DNA of 64,000 bases from Streptomyces sp. SCSIO 30461 (GTDB lineage Bacteria; Actinomycetota; Actinomycetes; Streptomycetales; Streptomycetaceae): assembly GCF_037023745.1 (NCBI RefSeq), contig NZ_CP146101.1, positions 2,968,001 to 3,032,000 of the forward strand, given 5' to 3'. Below, in pieces: positions 18,292-29,308 of the stretch (its first letter is position 1; each line of letters opens with the position of its first letter). Position numbers and translations under genes: made by a program. Below the pieces are notes generated by a model. It saw only the letters and a program-made list of their open reading frames with translations, searched no databases and was not told the origin of the DNA.

Positions 18292-19920
18292 ATGGCGGGG
18301 AAGGACACGGGGACGGCCAGGGCGCTCTCGTACACACACGGCACGGGCTCCGTTCCACTGCTCGGAGAAACGATCGGACGCAACCTCGACCGTACGATCG
18401 CCCGGTGCGCGGAACGGGAGGCGCTGGTCGATGTGCCGTCCGGGCGGCGCTGGACCTACGCGCAGTTCGGGGCGGACGTGGACGAGCTCGCGCGGGCGCT
18501 GCTCGCACGCGGGGTCGGCAAGGGCGACCGGGTCGGGATCTGGGCGGTCAACTGCCCCGAGTGGGTGCTGACGCAGTACGCCACCGCCCGGATCGGCGCG
18601 ATCATGGTCAACATCAATCCGGCCTACCGCGCCCATGAGCTCGCCTACGTCCTCAACCAGGCCGGTGTCGGCATCCTGGTCGCCTCCCTCACCCACAAGA
18701 CGAGCGACTACCGGGCACTGGTGGAACAGGTCCGCACCGAGTGCCCCGCACTGAGGTCCGTGCACTACATCGGCGACGACAGCTGGGCGGAGCTCCTCGC
18801 GTCGGCAGTGGGTGCGGGACGAGAAGAACTCGCCCGACGGGAAGAGCAGTTGTCGTGTGACGACCCCATCAACATCCAGTACACCTCAGGCACCACCGGC
18901 TTTCCCAAGGGTGCCACCCTCTCCCATCACAACATCCTCAACAACGGCTACTTCGTGGGCGAGATGATCGGTTACACCGAGCACGACCGACTGTGCCTTC
19001 CCGTCCCGTTCTATCACTGTTTTGGCATGGTCATGGGAAACATTGGCGCCACCTCACACGGCGCCTGTGTCGTCATCCCGGCGCCGTCCTTCGAGCCCGC
19101 CGCCACCCTTCGAGCGGTCCAGCAGGAGCGCTGCACCTCGCTGTACGGCGTACCGACGATGTTCATCGCCGAACTGAACCTGCCCGACTTCGCCGCGTAC
19201 GACCTCGGCTCGCTGCGCACCGGCATCATGGCGGGCTCCCCCTGTCCTGTGGAGGTGATGAAGCGGGCGGTCGCCGAGATGAACATGGCGGAGGTGTCGA
19301 TCTGCTACGGCATGACGGAGACCTCACCCGTCTCCACGCAGACCCGGCGTGACGACGATCTGGAGCGCCGCACCGGCACGGTGGGGCGGGCGCTGCCGCA
19401 TATCGAGGTGAAGGTGGTCGATCCCGCCAGCGGGATCACTCTGCCGCGTGGTGAGGCGGGGGAGCTGTGCACCCGTGGCTACAGCGTGATGCTCGGCTAC
19501 TGGGACGAGCCCGACAAGACCGCCGAGGCGATCGACGCGGGGCGCTGGATGCACACGGGGGATCTGGCCGTCATCCGCGACGACGGGTACGTCCAGATCG
19601 TGGGCCGTATCAAGGACATGATCATCCGCGGCGGCGAGAACGTGTACCCGCGCGAGATCGAGGAGTTCCTCCACGTCCACCCGAAGATCGCCGACGTGCA
19701 GGTCGTCGGCGTGGCGGATGAGCGGTACGGGGAGGAGATCCTCGCTGTCGTCATCGCCCGCGACCCCGCCGATCCGCCGACACTGGACGAGGTCGCCGGC
19801 TTCTGTCGCGAGCAGCTCGCCCACTACAAGATCCCCCGGCGGTTGGAGGTCGTGGACGCTTTCCCGATGACGGTCAGCGGCAAGGTGCGGAAGGTGGAGT
19901 TGCGGGAGCGCTACGGCTGA
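18292..19920 (+). CDS. fatty-acyl-CoA synthetase (AMP-binding)
   Basis: A 542-residue AMP-binding enzyme of the FadD/AcsA-like class that usually takes medium- to long-chain fatty acids. Motifs: [20 protein letters not shown] near 200, [14 protein letters not shown] near 345, [20 protein letters not shown] near 440 and the catalytic lysine in [13 protein letters not shown] at the end. Begins [11 protein letters not shown] at ATG 18292 behind AAGGGA. Monocistronic by spacing. Nothing distinct is seen in the 159-bp gap before it. Confidence 0.9.
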   Translation: MAGKDTGTARALSYTHGTGSVPLLGETIGRNLDRTIARCAEREALVDVPSGRRWTYAQFGADVDELARALLARGVGKGDRVGIWAVNCPEWVLTQYATARIGAIMVNINPAYRAHELAYVLNQAGVGILVASLTHKTSDYRALVEQVRTECPALRSVHYIGDDSWAELLASAVGAGREELARREEQLSCDDPINIQYTSGTTGFPKGATLSHHNILNNGYFVGEMIGYTEHDRLCLPVPFYHCFGMVMGNIGATSHGACVVIPAPSFEPAATLRAVQQERCTSLYGVPTMFIAELNLPDFAAYDLGSLRTGIMAGSPCPVEVMKRAVAEMNMAEVSICYGMTETSPVSTQTRRDDDLERRTGTVGRALPHIEVKVVDPASGITLPRGEAGELCTRGYSVMLGYWDEPDKTAEAIDAGRWMHTGDLAVIRDDGYVQIVGRIKDMIIRGGENVYPREIEEFLHVHPKIADVQVVGVADERYGEEILAVVIARDPADPPTLDEVAGFCREQLAHYKIPRRLEVVDAFPMTVSGKVRKVELRERYG

Positions 19921-20249
19921 GCGTTCCCGAAGGGGCAGGGCGGGTGCCGTGCAGCTCAGGAGCGGGCGGCGCCTGTGGCGTAGGCGACGAAGCCGGATGG
20001 TCGCGTGCCGGGGCGCGACTTCGAACTCCGGCTCTTTCTTGACGAGCTGACGCCCCGTGTGGAGGGGGCCGACACGCGTGATGCACGGTGTCCGCCGATT
20101 TCGCGGGAGTTGACCGTGTCCGCGCCGCCTGCCGACCGGGGCTGCATCTCATGGGGGCGCTCGCCGGCCGGTGCCAGGTGCTGGAGCGGGTGCGGATGGG
20201 AGACCGTGCGGGCCGAACGCGACCTGGCGCACTCGCCGTGCGGCCCGGC
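19921..20249. other. intergenic region without a supported gene
   Basis: The 329 bp between two convergent genes contain only short frames. One minus-strand frame ends in SGFVAYATGAARS, faintly like a DUF397 C-terminus, but the rest does not fit, so it is not called. Confidence 0.5.
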
Positions 20250-21062
20250 TCAGGAACGGCCCGGTGGCAGCAGTGCGTCCGCCGGGCCGTTCACCGGCTG
20301 CGGTGTGCCGGTGAGATCCATGACGAACAGCGGGATGCCGAGGTCGTCCGCGCGAGCGCGGGCTTCGGTCGCGTAGCCCGCGAGCGAGAAGAAGATCCCC
20401 ACCGCATCCTCGTTCAGCCCGTTCAACCAGAGACATTCGACAGCGCTCATCGTGGCCGGACGTGTGGTGGGATCGACCTGGGCGACCAGGCCGGGGCCGC
20501 GCAGGGCGAGGCCGGTGGCGTACCAGCCCTTCTGCTGGACGATCTCCTCGAAGCCGAGCCAGCGCAGATACAGCGCCGCCGTGGTCACCGCGTCGTCAGC
20601 CGTGCGGATCGTGACCGGGCGGAAGGTGGGGCGCGGCGCGGGGGCGGTGCAGGGTGGGGGGATGTGTGTGGGCAGCCCTGCCCGGCTGCCGCGGGCCTCC
20701 GCCGCTGCCGGTGACCGGACCGACGGGGGCACCGGGGGCGCCTGAGGTCCCGAAGGGACGGGCGGTGGTGCGGGCGACGCGGCGGGTCTGGGGGGTGAGG
20801 TCACCGGGCGTACCGGTATCCGCAGCACTGTCCCGCAGGGGCAGCCGAGCTCCGGCTGCGGCCATTGGTCCCGGCGTCCGCAGTTCTGGCAGCGGGCGGT
20901 GACCCAGTCCTCGGTCCAGGTGCGGTGGGTGATCGGTTGGGCGGGTGCGCCGCGCAGCAGCGGAGGCGCGACCGGAGCGCCGCACGCGCAAGGATAGACC
21001 GGTGCCGCGAAGGTGTGCGTACGGCGGCAGACCGGGCAGCGAACCGGTACCTGATCTCCCAT
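20250..21062 (-). CDS. zinc-ribbon protein with nuclease-like C-terminal domain
   Basis: A 270-residue protein with two N-terminal zinc-ribbon pairs (VRCPVCRR...PCACGAP; ARCQNCGRR...GCPCGT), a Pro/Ala-rich linker (about 90-145), and a C-terminal alpha/beta domain. The latter's TAALYLRWLGFEEIVQQKGW, GPGLVAQVDPTT and GIPLFVMDLTG resemble the restriction-endonuclease-like (Mrr/PD-(D/E)xK) fold. Start ATG 21062 (MGDQVPVRCPVC) follows GGGGAAG; a longer frame to 21128 has weak coding character. Function unknown. It is divergent from gcl. Confidence 0.65.
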   Translation of the reverse strand: MGDQVPVRCPVCRRTHTFAAPVYPCACGAPVAPPLLRGAPAQPITHRTWTEDWVTARCQNCGRRDQWPQPELGCPCGTVLRIPVRPVTSPPRPAASPAPPPVPSGPQAPPVPPSVRSPAAAEARGSRAGLPTHIPPPCTAPAPRPTFRPVTIRTADDAVTTAALYLRWLGFEEIVQQKGWYATGLALRGPGLVAQVDPTTRPATMSAVECLWLNGLNEDAVGIFFSLAGYATEARARADDLGIPLFVMDLTGTPQPVNGPADALLPPGRS

Positions 21063-21263
21063 TCTTCCCCGTCCCCCCTCGGGCGGCGCAGTCGTGCCTC
21101 GTGCGTGCCTCATGCGCGCATCGGACATACCTCGGGTGCACCTCTGTCGTCTTCGTGACGTCGGTCACGCCTCCTGGGTTCCATCGTCCACCACGCGTCA
21201 GTCCTGGGGGAGGGACTTCGGCCATCCGGCAGGGCGTCGCGGCCCCGTGCCGTCCGCATTCCC

Positions 21264-21292
21264 TTGACGTCCCCCTTCATGCGTCCTACTTT
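21264..21292 (+). promoter_or_regulatory. gcl promoter (-35/-10)
   Basis: TTGACG (21264-21269), 17-bp spacer, TACTTT (21287-21292). Expected start of transcription is near 21299, inside the first class A operator. Confidence 0.75.
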
Positions 21293-21294
21293 GA

Positions 21295-21330
21295 TTCCGA
21301 ATAACAGAAGTTATATTCCGTATTGCGGAA
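21295..21330. promoter_or_regulatory. paired class A operators of gcl (putative AllR sites)
   Basis: Two 15-bp boxes, TTCCGAATAACAGAA (21295-21309, imperfect) and TTCCGTATTGCGGAA (21316-21330, perfect arms), have starts 21 bp apart and lie directly behind the -10. This would block transcription when occupied. Assignment to the IclR-type AllR is inference from the regulon. Confidence 0.75.
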
Positions 21331-21382
21331 AATGAAAAAACGCGACGAAGTCCGATCCGCCAGGCCGAAGCAGGAGCCCCTC

Positions 21383-23170
21383 ATGCCTCGTATGACAGCC
21401 GCCCGAGCGGCAGTTGAGATCCTCAAGCGCGAAGGCGTCACGCATGCGTTCGGCGTGCCGGGCGCGGCGATCAACCCCTTCTACAAGGCACTCCAGGAGG
21501 GCGGCGGCATCGACCACACCCTCGCCCGCCATGTGGAAGGCGCCTCGCACATGGCCGAGGGGTACACCCGCACCGCCCCGGGGAACATCGGTGTCTGCAT
21601 CGGTACGTCCGGTCCGGCGGGCACCGACATGATCACCGGGCTGTACTCGGCGAGCGGTGACTCGATTCCGATCCTGTGCATCACCGGGCAGGCCCCGACG
21701 CATGTGATCCACAAGGAGGACTTCCAGGCCGTCGATATCGCCGCCATCGCCGGTCCCGTCACCAAGGCGGCCACCACCGTGCTCGAAGCGGCGCAGGTTC
21801 CGGGGGTGTTCCAGCAGGCGTTCCATCTGATGCGCTCCGGCCGACCCGGTCCCGTGCTGATCGACCTGCCCATCGACGTCCAGATGACCGAGATCGAGTT
21901 CGACCCGGATACGTACGAGCCGCTGCCGGTCTACAAGCCCGCGGCGACCCGTGCCCAGGTCGAGAAGGCGATCTCGTACCTGCTCGCGTCCGAGCGGCCG
22001 CTGATCGTCGCGGGGGGCGGTGTCATCGGCGCGGACGCGAGCGAGCTGCTGGTGGAGTTCGCGGAGCTGACCGGCACACCCGTCATCCCGACCCTGATGG
22101 GTTGGGGGGCCATCCCGGACGACCATGAGTTGAACGCCGGAATGGCCGGTCTCCAGACCGCGCACCGCTACGGCAACGCCAACTTCCTGGAGTCCGACTT
22201 CGTCCTCGGCATCGGCAACCGCTGGGCCAACCGGCACACCGGCTACAAGCTCGATGTCTACACCAGGGGCCGTACATTCGTGCATGTGGACATCGAGCCC
22301 ACCCAGATCGGCAAGATCTTCGCCCCCGACTTCGGCATCACCTCGGACGCCAGGGCGGCCCTGGAGCTGTTCGTGGAAGTCGCCAGGGAGCTGGAGGCGG
22401 CGGGCAGGCTGCCCGACCGCACCGAATGGGTCCGCTCGACCCAGGAGCGCAAGGCCACCTTGCAGCGGCGTACGCACTTCGACGACGTGCCGCTGAAGCC
22501 GCAGCGCGTGTACGAGGAGATGAACAAGGCCTTCGGGCCCGAGACCCGCTACGTCACCACCATCGGGCTCTCCCAGATCGCGGGAGCGCAGATGCTGCAC
22601 GTCTACCGGCCGCGTCACTGGATCAACTGCGGGCAGGCGGGGCCGCTCGGCTGGACCATCCCGGCCGCTCTGGGCGTGGCCAAGGCCGATCCGCAGGCGC
22701 AGGTCGTGGCGCTGTCGGGGGACTACGACTTCCAGTTCATGATCGAGGAGCTGGCGGTCGGAGCACAGCATCGAATCCCATACGTCCATGTCCTCGTGAA
22801 CAACTCGTATCTGGGGCTGATCAGGCAGGCGCAACTCGCCCTGGACATCGACTTCCAGGTCAACCTGGAGTTCGAGAACATCAACGCGCCGGAACTCGGC
22901 GCCTACGGTGTCGACCATGTGCGGGTCGCCGAGGGCTTGGGCTGCAAGGCCATCCGCGTCAGGGAGCCGGAGGAACTGCTGCCGGCGATGGAGAGGGCGA
23001 AGAAGCTGGCGGCCGAGCATCGGGTGCCGGTCGTGGTGGAGGCGATCCTGGAACGGGTCACCAATATCGCGATGAGCCGAACGGCGGACATCAGTGATGT
23101 GTCCGAGTTCGAGGAACTGGCCACGGAGGCCTGGCACGCGCCCACAGCGATCAAACCTCTGAAGGTGTGA
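21383..23170 (+). CDS. gcl: glyoxylate carboligase (tartronate-semialdehyde synthase)
   Basis: A 595-residue ThDP enzyme joining two glyoxylates to tartronate semialdehyde and CO2. [15 protein letters not shown] is at about 21-35. [13 protein letters not shown] carries Val where other ThDP enzymes have the catalytic Glu, a signature of Gcl. The ThDP/Mg motif [13 protein letters not shown]...NNSYLGL and an FAD-binding middle domain are present. ATG 21383 ([10 protein letters not shown]) follows GCAGGAG; an in-frame upstream start at 21323 has no such site. Glyoxylate comes from ureidoglycolate; the product goes to GlxR. Controlled by paired operators. Confidence 0.97.
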   Translation: MPRMTAARAAVEILKREGVTHAFGVPGAAINPFYKALQEGGGIDHTLARHVEGASHMAEGYTRTAPGNIGVCIGTSGPAGTDMITGLYSASGDSIPILCITGQAPTHVIHKEDFQAVDIAAIAGPVTKAATTVLEAAQVPGVFQQAFHLMRSGRPGPVLIDLPIDVQMTEIEFDPDTYEPLPVYKPAATRAQVEKAISYLLASERPLIVAGGGVIGADASELLVEFAELTGTPVIPTLMGWGAIPDDHELNAGMAGLQTAHRYGNANFLESDFVLGIGNRWANRHTGYKLDVYTRGRTFVHVDIEPTQIGKIFAPDFGITSDARAALELFVEVARELEAAGRLPDRTEWVRSTQERKATLQRRTHFDDVPLKPQRVYEEMNKAFGPETRYVTTIGLSQIAGAQMLHVYRPRHWINCGQAGPLGWTIPAALGVAKADPQAQVVALSGDYDFQFMIEELAVGAQHRIPYVHVLVNNSYLGLIRQAQLALDIDFQVNLEFENINAPELGAYGVDHVRVAEGLGCKAIRVREPEELLPAMERAKKLAAEHRVPVVVEAILERVTNIAMSRTADISDVSEFEELATEAWHAPTAIKPLKV

Positions 23171-23283
23171 GTGGGTTGTCCGACGGCCGGGCGGCCGGCC
23201 GGGCGGGGCGGTCGACGACGGGGCCGAAGGAGTGGACCTCGCCCCATTCAGGCCCGGGTGGCGGCTGCGTACCGGAAGGGCGA

Positions 23284-23511
23284 ATGGCCATGGCTCAAGC
23301 GCCCTTTGCGACTTGGCGCTTCCTGACGATGCCCCACCGTGTGAACCCACTGCTCAGACGGTGGCTGCGGCCGGCTCCCGACGAACCGGCCGCCAAGATC
23401 GACCTCATCGGATTCGGCACCGTGGCCGCGGTGACCGTCTTCCGGCGTGTGTCGTCTTCCATCTGGTCACAAGCCAGTTCTGGAAACTTCCCTGACGGGC
23501 TGACGGGCTGA
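23284..23511 (+). CDS. small hypothetical frame, doubtful
   Basis: Between gcl and pld a 75-codon frame (MAMAQAPFATWRFLTM, then RVNPLLRRWLRPAPDEP and KIDLIGFGTVAAVTVF) has good GC3 in its first two thirds and a short hydrophobic run, then degenerates. It may be the start of a lost membrane protein. Not assigned. Confidence 0.3.
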   Translation: MAMAQAPFATWRFLTMPHRVNPLLRRWLRPAPDEPAAKIDLIGFGTVAAVTVFRRVSSSIWSQASSGNFPDGLTG

Positions 23512-23591
23512 CTGACCTGTGCCCGGCCGGCTGGGCCTGCTTGTCCCGCACCGGCGGTCCCGGTGCGGGGCAAGTCAAGCGGTACGCCGGT

Positions 23592-25214
23592 TCAGCCCTG
23601 GCAGATCCCGCGGGCGTAGTCGTACGTGGCCGTCGCCTGCGCGTACTTCCACTGCGGAGCCAGCAGCTCGACGTCGAGCTGCGCCGCCGCCGAGGGGCTC
23701 TCCACGATGTATCCGAAGTCCTGGAGCCAGGCCGGGTACAGGTTCTTGGAGCCGATGTAGAAGGCCGAGCCGTCCACCGACACCAGCTTGTGGTGCTGGG
23801 CGTACGGCTTGCCGTCGGCCCAGGTGGCGCTGTCCGCGTTGCGCGCCGATGCGAGCTGGAGATTGCCGCACATGGCCGCGTTCGCGCTCGCGCCGTCACC
23901 GGTGATCCGGGTCAGGCGGCCGCGCAGCACATCGCTGATCTCGTCGAGCGACTTGATCTGCGAGTAGCCGCCGCTGCCGACCGCTCCGCGGTTGGCCGGG
24001 TCGCTGACGACGATACGGACCTTCACTCCGGAGGCCAGCTTCGCGGCAAGCGCGTCGTACAGCCGGATGTCGTAGCGCGGCAGTGGCGGGCAGGTGGCGT
24101 TCATGTCCTGCTGGGCGATCTCGACATGGGTGGTCGCGCTACCGACCAGCGCGCGCAGGGCGCTCTCCTCCGGGTTGACCGTGTCGTAGTCACGGTCGGC
24201 GTTGGTGCGGTCGGGCAGGCCGACGCCGCACTCGGTGTCGGACGCGGTCGGCAGCTCGGGGCGGAACGCCGACGACGAGTCGCGGTCCTTGATGCCGACA
24301 CCGAGTCCGCCGACGGCGATCACCGGGACGTCACCGGTCGGGCCCGGCTGCGTCGTACCGGTCAGTGTCGACATGCAGCCGCCGCCACCGGAGGAGGCGA
24401 ACCACACCTTGGTGAGGTTGTTCTTGTTGCCGCAGGTCCAGGACCACAGTTGGTCCAGGTAGCGGCCGGCCGAACCCGCCGCCGGGCCGGTGAGGGCGAG
24501 GTCCACGTCGGACACCGGGTGAGTGGTGTCGAGGTAGTCGCCCTTCCAGTTGTTGATGCCACCGGTGATGGCGGACCTGCTGTCCACCACGAGCAGCTTG
24601 GAGTGGTTCCAGGACAGCCCGGTCTTGGAAGTCGTCATCGACGCCACGTTCAGCGTGATGTCGTCTGCGGCGTCGCCCAGCTTGGCGACCAACTGGTCGC
24701 GGTACTTCGACGGCAGCACGTTCAGGTGGTAGAGCGGCGCTGCCCCGACCAGGACCCGCACCTTGATCTTGTCGCCCGACCCGCGTTTCGCCGCGGCGGC
24801 CCTGAGTCCCGAGGCGATGGCCTCCTGGAAGTCCCCGTCGGGGAACGGAGCCAGCGTGGATATGTCCACCGTGCGGGTGGCCTGTGCGATGTTCGCCGCC
24901 ATCTTCGTCAGCAGCCGCTGGGTCCCTGAGCGTTCGGTGCAGCCGGTGTCACCCCAGCAGCCCGGTGTCTGGAGCAGCCAGCCGGATGGGTCGTCGGCCG
25001 GGGCGTCCAGCCGATTGCCCGAGGTGCGTTCCCACACCTGGCCTTCGAGGCCGGGGGACACCTCACGCAGCGTCCGCTCGATGGCGTCGAGATGCGGGGT
25101 GGACGGTTCGGCCGCGAGGGCCGGAGCGGCGGTGGGGAGCGGCGATACGGTCGCGGCGAGTACCGCCGTGATGGCTGCGAGACGGGTCGAGCGGCGGAGC
25201 CGGGCAGAAGCCAA
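23592..25214 (-). CDS. pld: secreted phospholipase D
   Basis: A 540-residue extracellular enzyme hydrolysing or transphosphatidylating phospholipid head groups. It starts with a Sec-type signal peptide ([20 protein letters not shown]...ALAAEP; cleavage near 35). Both HKD motifs are present: [18 protein letters not shown] near residue 205 and [20 protein letters not shown] near 470, as in Streptomyces PLDs. Length is normal for that group. Transcribed from its own promoter, opposite to gcl. No metal cofactor is expected from the family. Confidence 0.95.
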   Translation of the reverse strand: MASARLRRSTRLAAITAVLAATVSPLPTAAPALAAEPSTPHLDAIERTLREVSPGLEGQVWERTSGNRLDAPADDPSGWLLQTPGCWGDTGCTERSGTQRLLTKMAANIAQATRTVDISTLAPFPDGDFQEAIASGLRAAAAKRGSGDKIKVRVLVGAAPLYHLNVLPSKYRDQLVAKLGDAADDITLNVASMTTSKTGLSWNHSKLLVVDSRSAITGGINNWKGDYLDTTHPVSDVDLALTGPAAGSAGRYLDQLWSWTCGNKNNLTKVWFASSGGGGCMSTLTGTTQPGPTGDVPVIAVGGLGVGIKDRDSSSAFRPELPTASDTECGVGLPDRTNADRDYDTVNPEESALRALVGSATTHVEIAQQDMNATCPPLPRYDIRLYDALAAKLASGVKVRIVVSDPANRGAVGSGGYSQIKSLDEISDVLRGRLTRITGDGASANAAMCGNLQLASARNADSATWADGKPYAQHHKLVSVDGSAFYIGSKNLYPAWLQDFGYIVESPSAAAQLDVELLAPQWKYAQATATYDYARGICQG

Positions 25215-25495
25215 GGTCGCTTCCTTGTCGAGTAGTCGGGGGTGTCGCTCACGGCCGTGACATCAGGCACGGAGCTTGATCAACTCGACAGAAGTTACCA
25301 GTCGGGAACTTTCAGTGATGAATCCAGGGCACGGGCAAGCGCGCTCTCATTTGCTCGAAATGGCTTGAAAGCGCGGCGTCTTCTGGGACCGCGGCGGGGC
25401 GGTGGGCTTCTGCGTCGCTCCTTCCTTCAGGTCAGGAAGGGGACGTGGGGGCCCGTACCACCGCACTGGCTCGCACCCGCCGCGGTCCGGTCTTG

Positions 25496-25540
25496 GGGTT
25501 GTGTTTCCTCGGGTTGTGTTTCGTCCGGTTGTGTTCGCTC
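25496..25540. repeat. three tandem 15-bp repeats at the katA 3' end
   Basis: Three consecutive units, GGGTTGTGTTTCCTC, GGGTTGTGTTTCGTC and CGGTTGTGTTCGCTC, end on the katA stop codon. The remaining 25215-25495 shows nothing else notable. Confidence 0.7.
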
Positions 25541-27005
25541 AGTCCTCGCGCAGAGCGTGGACCGCCTCCTCGACGCGCTTGCCGTAGTCCGCGTCGGCGG
25601 CGTGGAAGTGCGCCAGGTTCTTCTCGATCACATCGTCACGGGATACCTGCGACAGACCGCCCGCGATGTTCGCGACCAGGCGCTGCTTCTCCTCTTCCGA
25701 CATCAACCGGTAGAGCTCCCCGGCCTGGAAGAAGTCGTCGTCCTTGGTGTGCGCCGGTGCGGCGTGGGTGCCGGTCCAGCCCGAGACGGCCAGCGGCGCC
25801 GACAGCGCGGTGTCCGTCTGGGTCGGCCCGGAGTGGGAGTTGGGCTCGTAGTTCCTGTCGTAGCGGGATCCGTTGCGGGTGGCCATGAATCCGTCCCGGC
25901 CGTAGTTGTCGGCGGTGCCGCCCGGGCAGCCTTGCGGGGAGTTCACCGGCAGTCGGGTGTGGTTGACACCGAGGCGGTAGCGGTGCGCGTCCGCGTAGGC
26001 GAACAGACGTCCCTGGAGCATCTTGTCCGGCGAAGGGCCGATTCCGGGAACGAAGTTGTTCGGCGAGAAGGCCGCCTGCTCGACCTCGGCGAAGATGTTG
26101 TCGGGGTTGCGGTCGAGCACCAGCCGGCCCACCCGCCGCAGCGGATGGTCGGCGTGCGGCCACACCTTGGTGAGATCGAACGGGTTGAAGCGGTAGTCCG
26201 CCGCTTCGGCGGCGGGCATGATCTGCACGTACAGCGTCCAGGACGGCTTCACGCCGCGCTCGATTGCCTGGAGCAGATCCGTCTGGTGGCTGGCGGGGTC
26301 CTGGCCCGCGAGCTCGGCCGCCTGTTCGGAGCTCAGGCAGCGGATGCCCTGGTCGGTCTTGAAGTGGTACTTGACGAAGAACGCCTCTCCCGCCGCGTTG
26401 GTCCACTGGTAGGTGTGCGAACCGTAGCCGTTCATGTGGCGGTACGACGCGGGTATGCCGCGGTCGCCCATCAGCCAGGTGATCTGGTGCGTTGCTTCGG
26501 GGGCGTGTGCCCAGAAGTCCCAGACGTTGTCCGGTTCCTGACGGCCCGTGAACGGGTCGCGCTTCTGGGAGTGGATGAAGTCGGGGAACTTGATCGGGTC
26601 CTTGATGAAGAACACCGGGGTGTTGTTCCCGACGAGGTCGTAGTTGCCCTCTGAGGTGTAGAACTTCAGCGCGAAGCCTCGCGGGTCGCGTACCGCGTCC
26701 GCGCCGCCGAGGGCGTCGGCGACGGTCGAGAAGCGGATGAACGTGTCGGTGCGCTTGCCCACATCGGACAGGAAGTCGGCCCTGGTGTACGCGGTGACGT
26801 CGTCGGTGACCTCGAAGTGGCCGTAGGCGCCCGAGCCGCGGGCGTGGACGACCCGCTCCGGGATGCGCTCACGGTTGAAGCGCGCCAGCTTTTCCAGCAG
26901 GTGCTGGTCCTGGAGGAGGAGCGGACCACCGGCACCCGCGGTGGCGGAGTTCTGGTTGTCGGCGACGGGAGCACCGGACTCCGTCGTCAGCACGCGCTTC
27001 GACAT
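25539..27005 (-). CDS. katA: catalase (monofunctional haem)
   Basis: A 488-residue clade-3-like small-subunit catalase. Visible: [20 protein letters not shown] (distal His), [14 protein letters not shown] region as [19 protein letters not shown], and [20 protein letters not shown] (proximal Tyr). It decomposes hydrogen peroxide, a product of urate oxidase encoded 4 kb away. Start ATG 27005 ([14 protein letters not shown]). A promoter with a class B operator over its -35 lies upstream, the same layout as the urate operon, so co-regulation with uricase is likely. Confidence 0.95.
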   Translation of the reverse strand: MSKRVLTTESGAPVADNQNSATAGAGGPLLLQDQHLLEKLARFNRERIPERVVHARGSGAYGHFEVTDDVTAYTRADFLSDVGKRTDTFIRFSTVADALGGADAVRDPRGFALKFYTSEGNYDLVGNNTPVFFIKDPIKFPDFIHSQKRDPFTGRQEPDNVWDFWAHAPEATHQITWLMGDRGIPASYRHMNGYGSHTYQWTNAAGEAFFVKYHFKTDQGIRCLSSEQAAELAGQDPASHQTDLLQAIERGVKPSWTLYVQIMPAAEAADYRFNPFDLTKVWPHADHPLRRVGRLVLDRNPDNIFAEVEQAAFSPNNFVPGIGPSPDKMLQGRLFAYADAHRYRLGVNHTRLPVNSPQGCPGGTADNYGRDGFMATRNGSRYDRNYEPNSHSGPTQTDTALSAPLAVSGWTGTHAAPAHTKDDDFFQAGELYRLMSEEEKQRLVANIAGGLSQVSRDDVIEKNLAHFHAADADYGKRVEEAVHALRED

Positions 27006-27089
27006 AGGGCGGGAGGACCTTCCGTGCGGGAGATCGGGTGGCGCCCGGGCGGACCCAGGGAGCCTCCGATGGCAGTGGGGCGTGGCAGG

Positions 27090-27131
27090 AGCCTAGGTTT
27101 GCCCCGGCGGCAGCGTCAACATTTTGTTGAA
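27090..27131 (-). promoter_or_regulatory. katA promoter with class B operator
   Basis: On the minus strand: palindrome TTCAACAAAATGTTGAC (27131-27115) whose downstream half overlaps -35 TTGACG (27119-27114), then 18 bp and -10 TAGGCT (27095-27090). The geometry matches the uraD promoter base for base in spacing. Confidence 0.7.
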
Positions 27132-27317
27132 ATGGAGGGCGGGGTCCGGGCCGTGGCGGCACCTGGGCGCGACAGGACAGTTGTCGGTGCGGCCACGGCC
27201 CGGAGGCTTGGTGGGCCCGGGTTGGGCCTGGTTCTCGGTCTGGCTCTGAGGCTGGGTAGGGAAAGGGAGCTCAGGATCCGGCCCCGAGCCCAGACGGCCT
27301 GGTCCCGGAAAGGCGGC

Positions 27318-28235
27318 TCAGGCGGTCTGCGTGCCCGAGAGGCGCTCAACGGCCCGCAGCAGCGCCGAGTGGTCGAGCCCGCCGTCGCCCTGGGCGCGCA
27401 GGGACGCGACGAGCTGGGCCACCATCGCGCCGACCGGCAGTGCGGCGCCCACGCTGCGGGCGGCTTCGGTGACGATGCCCATGTCCTTGTGGTGGAGGTC
27501 GATGCGGAAGCCCGGCTTGAAGTCCCGGTTGAGGAAGTTGTCCTTCTTGCGGGTCAGCACGGTCGAGCCCGCGAGTCCGCCGTTCAGCACGTCCAGGGCC
27601 GCCCGGAGGTCCACACCCGACTTCTCCAGGAAGACGACCGCCTCGGCGCAGGCCTGGATGTTGACCGCCACGATGAGCTGGTTCGCGGCCTTGACCGTCT
27701 GGCCCGAGCCGTGCGGGCCGCACAGGACGATCGTCTTGCCGAGTGCCTCCAGAAGCGGCAGCGCCTCGTCGAACGCCTCCCGGTCGCCGCCGGCCATGAT
27801 GGACAGCACCGCCTCGATCGCGCCCGCCTCGCCACCCGAGACCGGGGCGTCGAGCACGCGGATGCCCTTGTCGGCCGCGGCCTTCGCGAGGTCGATGGAG
27901 GTCCCTGGGGTGATCGAGGACATGTCGATCAGCAGGGCGCCCTCGCGGGCGTTGGCCAGGATGCCGTCGGAGCCGTAGCAGACCGCCTCCACCTGCGGGG
28001 ACGCCGGAACCATGGTGACGATGACATCCGCACCGGCGACCGCGTCGGCGATGGAGGACGCCGCCCTTCCGCCGGCCGCGGCGAGCCGGTCGAGCTTGTC
28101 CTTTTCCAGGGTGAAGCCGGTGACCTCGTATCCGGCCTTCAGCAGGTTCTCCGACATGGGAGAACCCATGATGCCGAGGCCGATCCAGGCCACCTTGGGC
28201 AGGGGCTTGCGGGGGGAGTCCGTGGGGGTGCTCAT
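27318..28235 (-). CDS. glxR: 2-hydroxy-3-oxopropionate (tartronate semialdehyde) reductase
   Basis: A 305-residue 3-hydroxyisobutyrate-dehydrogenase-family enzyme reducing tartronate semialdehyde to D-glycerate with NAD(P)H. Rossmann motif GLGIMGSPMSENLLKAGYEV, substrate motif DAPVSGGEAGA and catalytic Lys in GSGQTVKAANQLI are all present. Start ATG 28235 (MSTPTDSPRK). It follows hyi by 77 bp in what is likely a hyi-glxR operon and receives the Gcl product. The family also includes 3-hydroxyisobutyrate dehydrogenases; context decides the call. Confidence 0.92.
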   Translation of the reverse strand: MSTPTDSPRKPLPKVAWIGLGIMGSPMSENLLKAGYEVTGFTLEKDKLDRLAAAGGRAASSIADAVAGADVIVTMVPASPQVEAVCYGSDGILANAREGALLIDMSSITPGTSIDLAKAAADKGIRVLDAPVSGGEAGAIEAVLSIMAGGDREAFDEALPLLEALGKTIVLCGPHGSGQTVKAANQLIVAVNIQACAEAVVFLEKSGVDLRAALDVLNGGLAGSTVLTRKKDNFLNRDFKPGFRIDLHHKDMGIVTEAARSVGAALPVGAMVAQLVASLRAQGDGGLDHSALLRAVERLSGTQTA

Positions 28236-28312
28236 GGGGCCATGCCTTTCCTGAAAGCTGTTCTGCGAGGTGGGGTGCGGGGCGTGCCGCGGTGGTGCGG
28301 GGCGACGGTGCC

Positions 28313-29182
28313 TCAGGTGCTGTCGGGGCGGACGGCCCGGGCGTCGGCCGGGAGCCAGTCGAAGGCTCCGGCGCTCGGGAGGCCGCCCGGCTTGTACTCG
28401 AGGCCGACCCAGCCGTCGTATCCGGCCGTCCGCAGCTCTTCGAGATGCCGCGCCAGTGGGAGCGATCCGGTGCCGGGCGCGCCGCGGCCCGGGTTGTCCG
28501 CGATCTGGACATGGCCGGTCTTGGTCGCGTAAGCGGCGATGACCTCGCCGACGTCCTCGCCGTTCATCGACAGGTGGTAGATGTCGAGCAGGAACTTCGC
28601 GTTGCCCAGACCGGTCGCCGCGTTCACCTTGTCCACGACCTCGATCGCGGAGGGGGCGCTCACCAGCGGGTAGTGCGGGGACTCCGGCTTGTTGAGGGTC
28701 TCGACCAGCAAGACGGCGCCCACCCGGTCGGCCGCGCGGGCCGCCAGGACCAGGTTCTCCAGTGCCAGTGCGTCCTGGGCCGCGGGGTCCACGCCTTCGA
28801 TTCGGTTCCCGTAGAGCGCGTTGAGCGCCTTGCAGCCGACCGAGTCGGCGAAGTCCGCGGCGACATCGACATTGGCGCGGAAGCGCTCGGACTCCTCGCC
28901 CGGTACGGACAGGGCGCCGCGGTCGGGCCCTGGGAGCTCGCCCGCGTAGAAGTTCAGTCCCACCAGCTGGGTGCCCGCGTCCGAGAGCGCCTCGCGCAGA
29001 GCGTCCAGTTCGCTCTGGTCGGGGGTGGGGGTCCCGGTCCAGGGCCACCACAGCTCGACCGCGGTGAAACCCGCGGCCGCGGCTGCGGCCGGGCGCTCCA
29101 GCAGCGGGTACTCGGTGAACAGGATCGACAGATTCACATCGAAGCGCTGGTCCGTGACCGCGCCTTCGGGGAAGCGGGCCAT
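28313..29182 (-). CDS. hyi: hydroxypyruvate isomerase
   Basis: A 289-residue xylose-isomerase-like TIM barrel interconverting hydroxypyruvate and tartronate semialdehyde. It begins MARFPEGAVTDQRFDVNLSI; AAAGFTAVELWWPW, LLVETLNKPESPHYPLVS and LLDIYHLSMNGED carry the metal/substrate residues of Hyi/OtnI proteins. ATG 29182 was chosen by family start and the GGAAGGAG site upstream. It heads the hyi-glxR operon behind paired class A operators. Confidence 0.93.
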   Translation of the reverse strand: MARFPEGAVTDQRFDVNLSILFTEYPLLERPAAAAAAGFTAVELWWPWTGTPTPDQSELDALREALSDAGTQLVGLNFYAGELPGPDRGALSVPGEESERFRANVDVAADFADSVGCKALNALYGNRIEGVDPAAQDALALENLVLAARAADRVGAVLLVETLNKPESPHYPLVSAPSAIEVVDKVNAATGLGNAKFLLDIYHLSMNGEDVGEVIAAYATKTGHVQIADNPGRGAPGTGSLPLARHLEELRTAGYDGWVGLEYKPGGLPSAGAFDWLPADARAVRPDST

Positions 29183-29195
29183 AAGGACACGCTCC

Positions 29196-29231
29196 TTCCG
29201 TATAGCGGAAGTTTGTTTCTGCTTAATGGAA
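29196..29231. promoter_or_regulatory. paired class A operators of hyi-glxR (putative AllR sites)
   Basis: TTCCGTATAGCGGAA (29196-29210) and TTCTGCTTAATGGAA (29217-29231), starts 21 bp apart, as at gcl. The first also abuts the hyi ribosome binding site. Confidence 0.75.
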
Positions 29232-29260
29232 GATTGCCTCTCATGGGTGAGGGATGTCAA
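29231..29260 (-). promoter_or_regulatory. hyi promoter
   Basis: On the minus strand a consensus -35 TTGACA (29260-29255) and a weaker -10 around CAATCT (29236-29231), 18-bp spacer. The class A pair begins at the -10, as in the gcl promoter. Confidence 0.6.
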
Positions 29261-29308
29261 GGGTCGGCCGTCGTGAGTACGGTCGGAAGTTGGGCTTAAC
29301 GTGTGGGC

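Noticed and set aside
19956..20147. Possible DUF397 gene on the minus strand
   Set aside because: Only the last dozen residues (SGFVAYATGAARS) look right; the Cys/Val core of DUF397 is absent.
21311..23350. 679-codon minus-strand frame
   Set aside because: Exact antisense of gcl, which is unmistakable.
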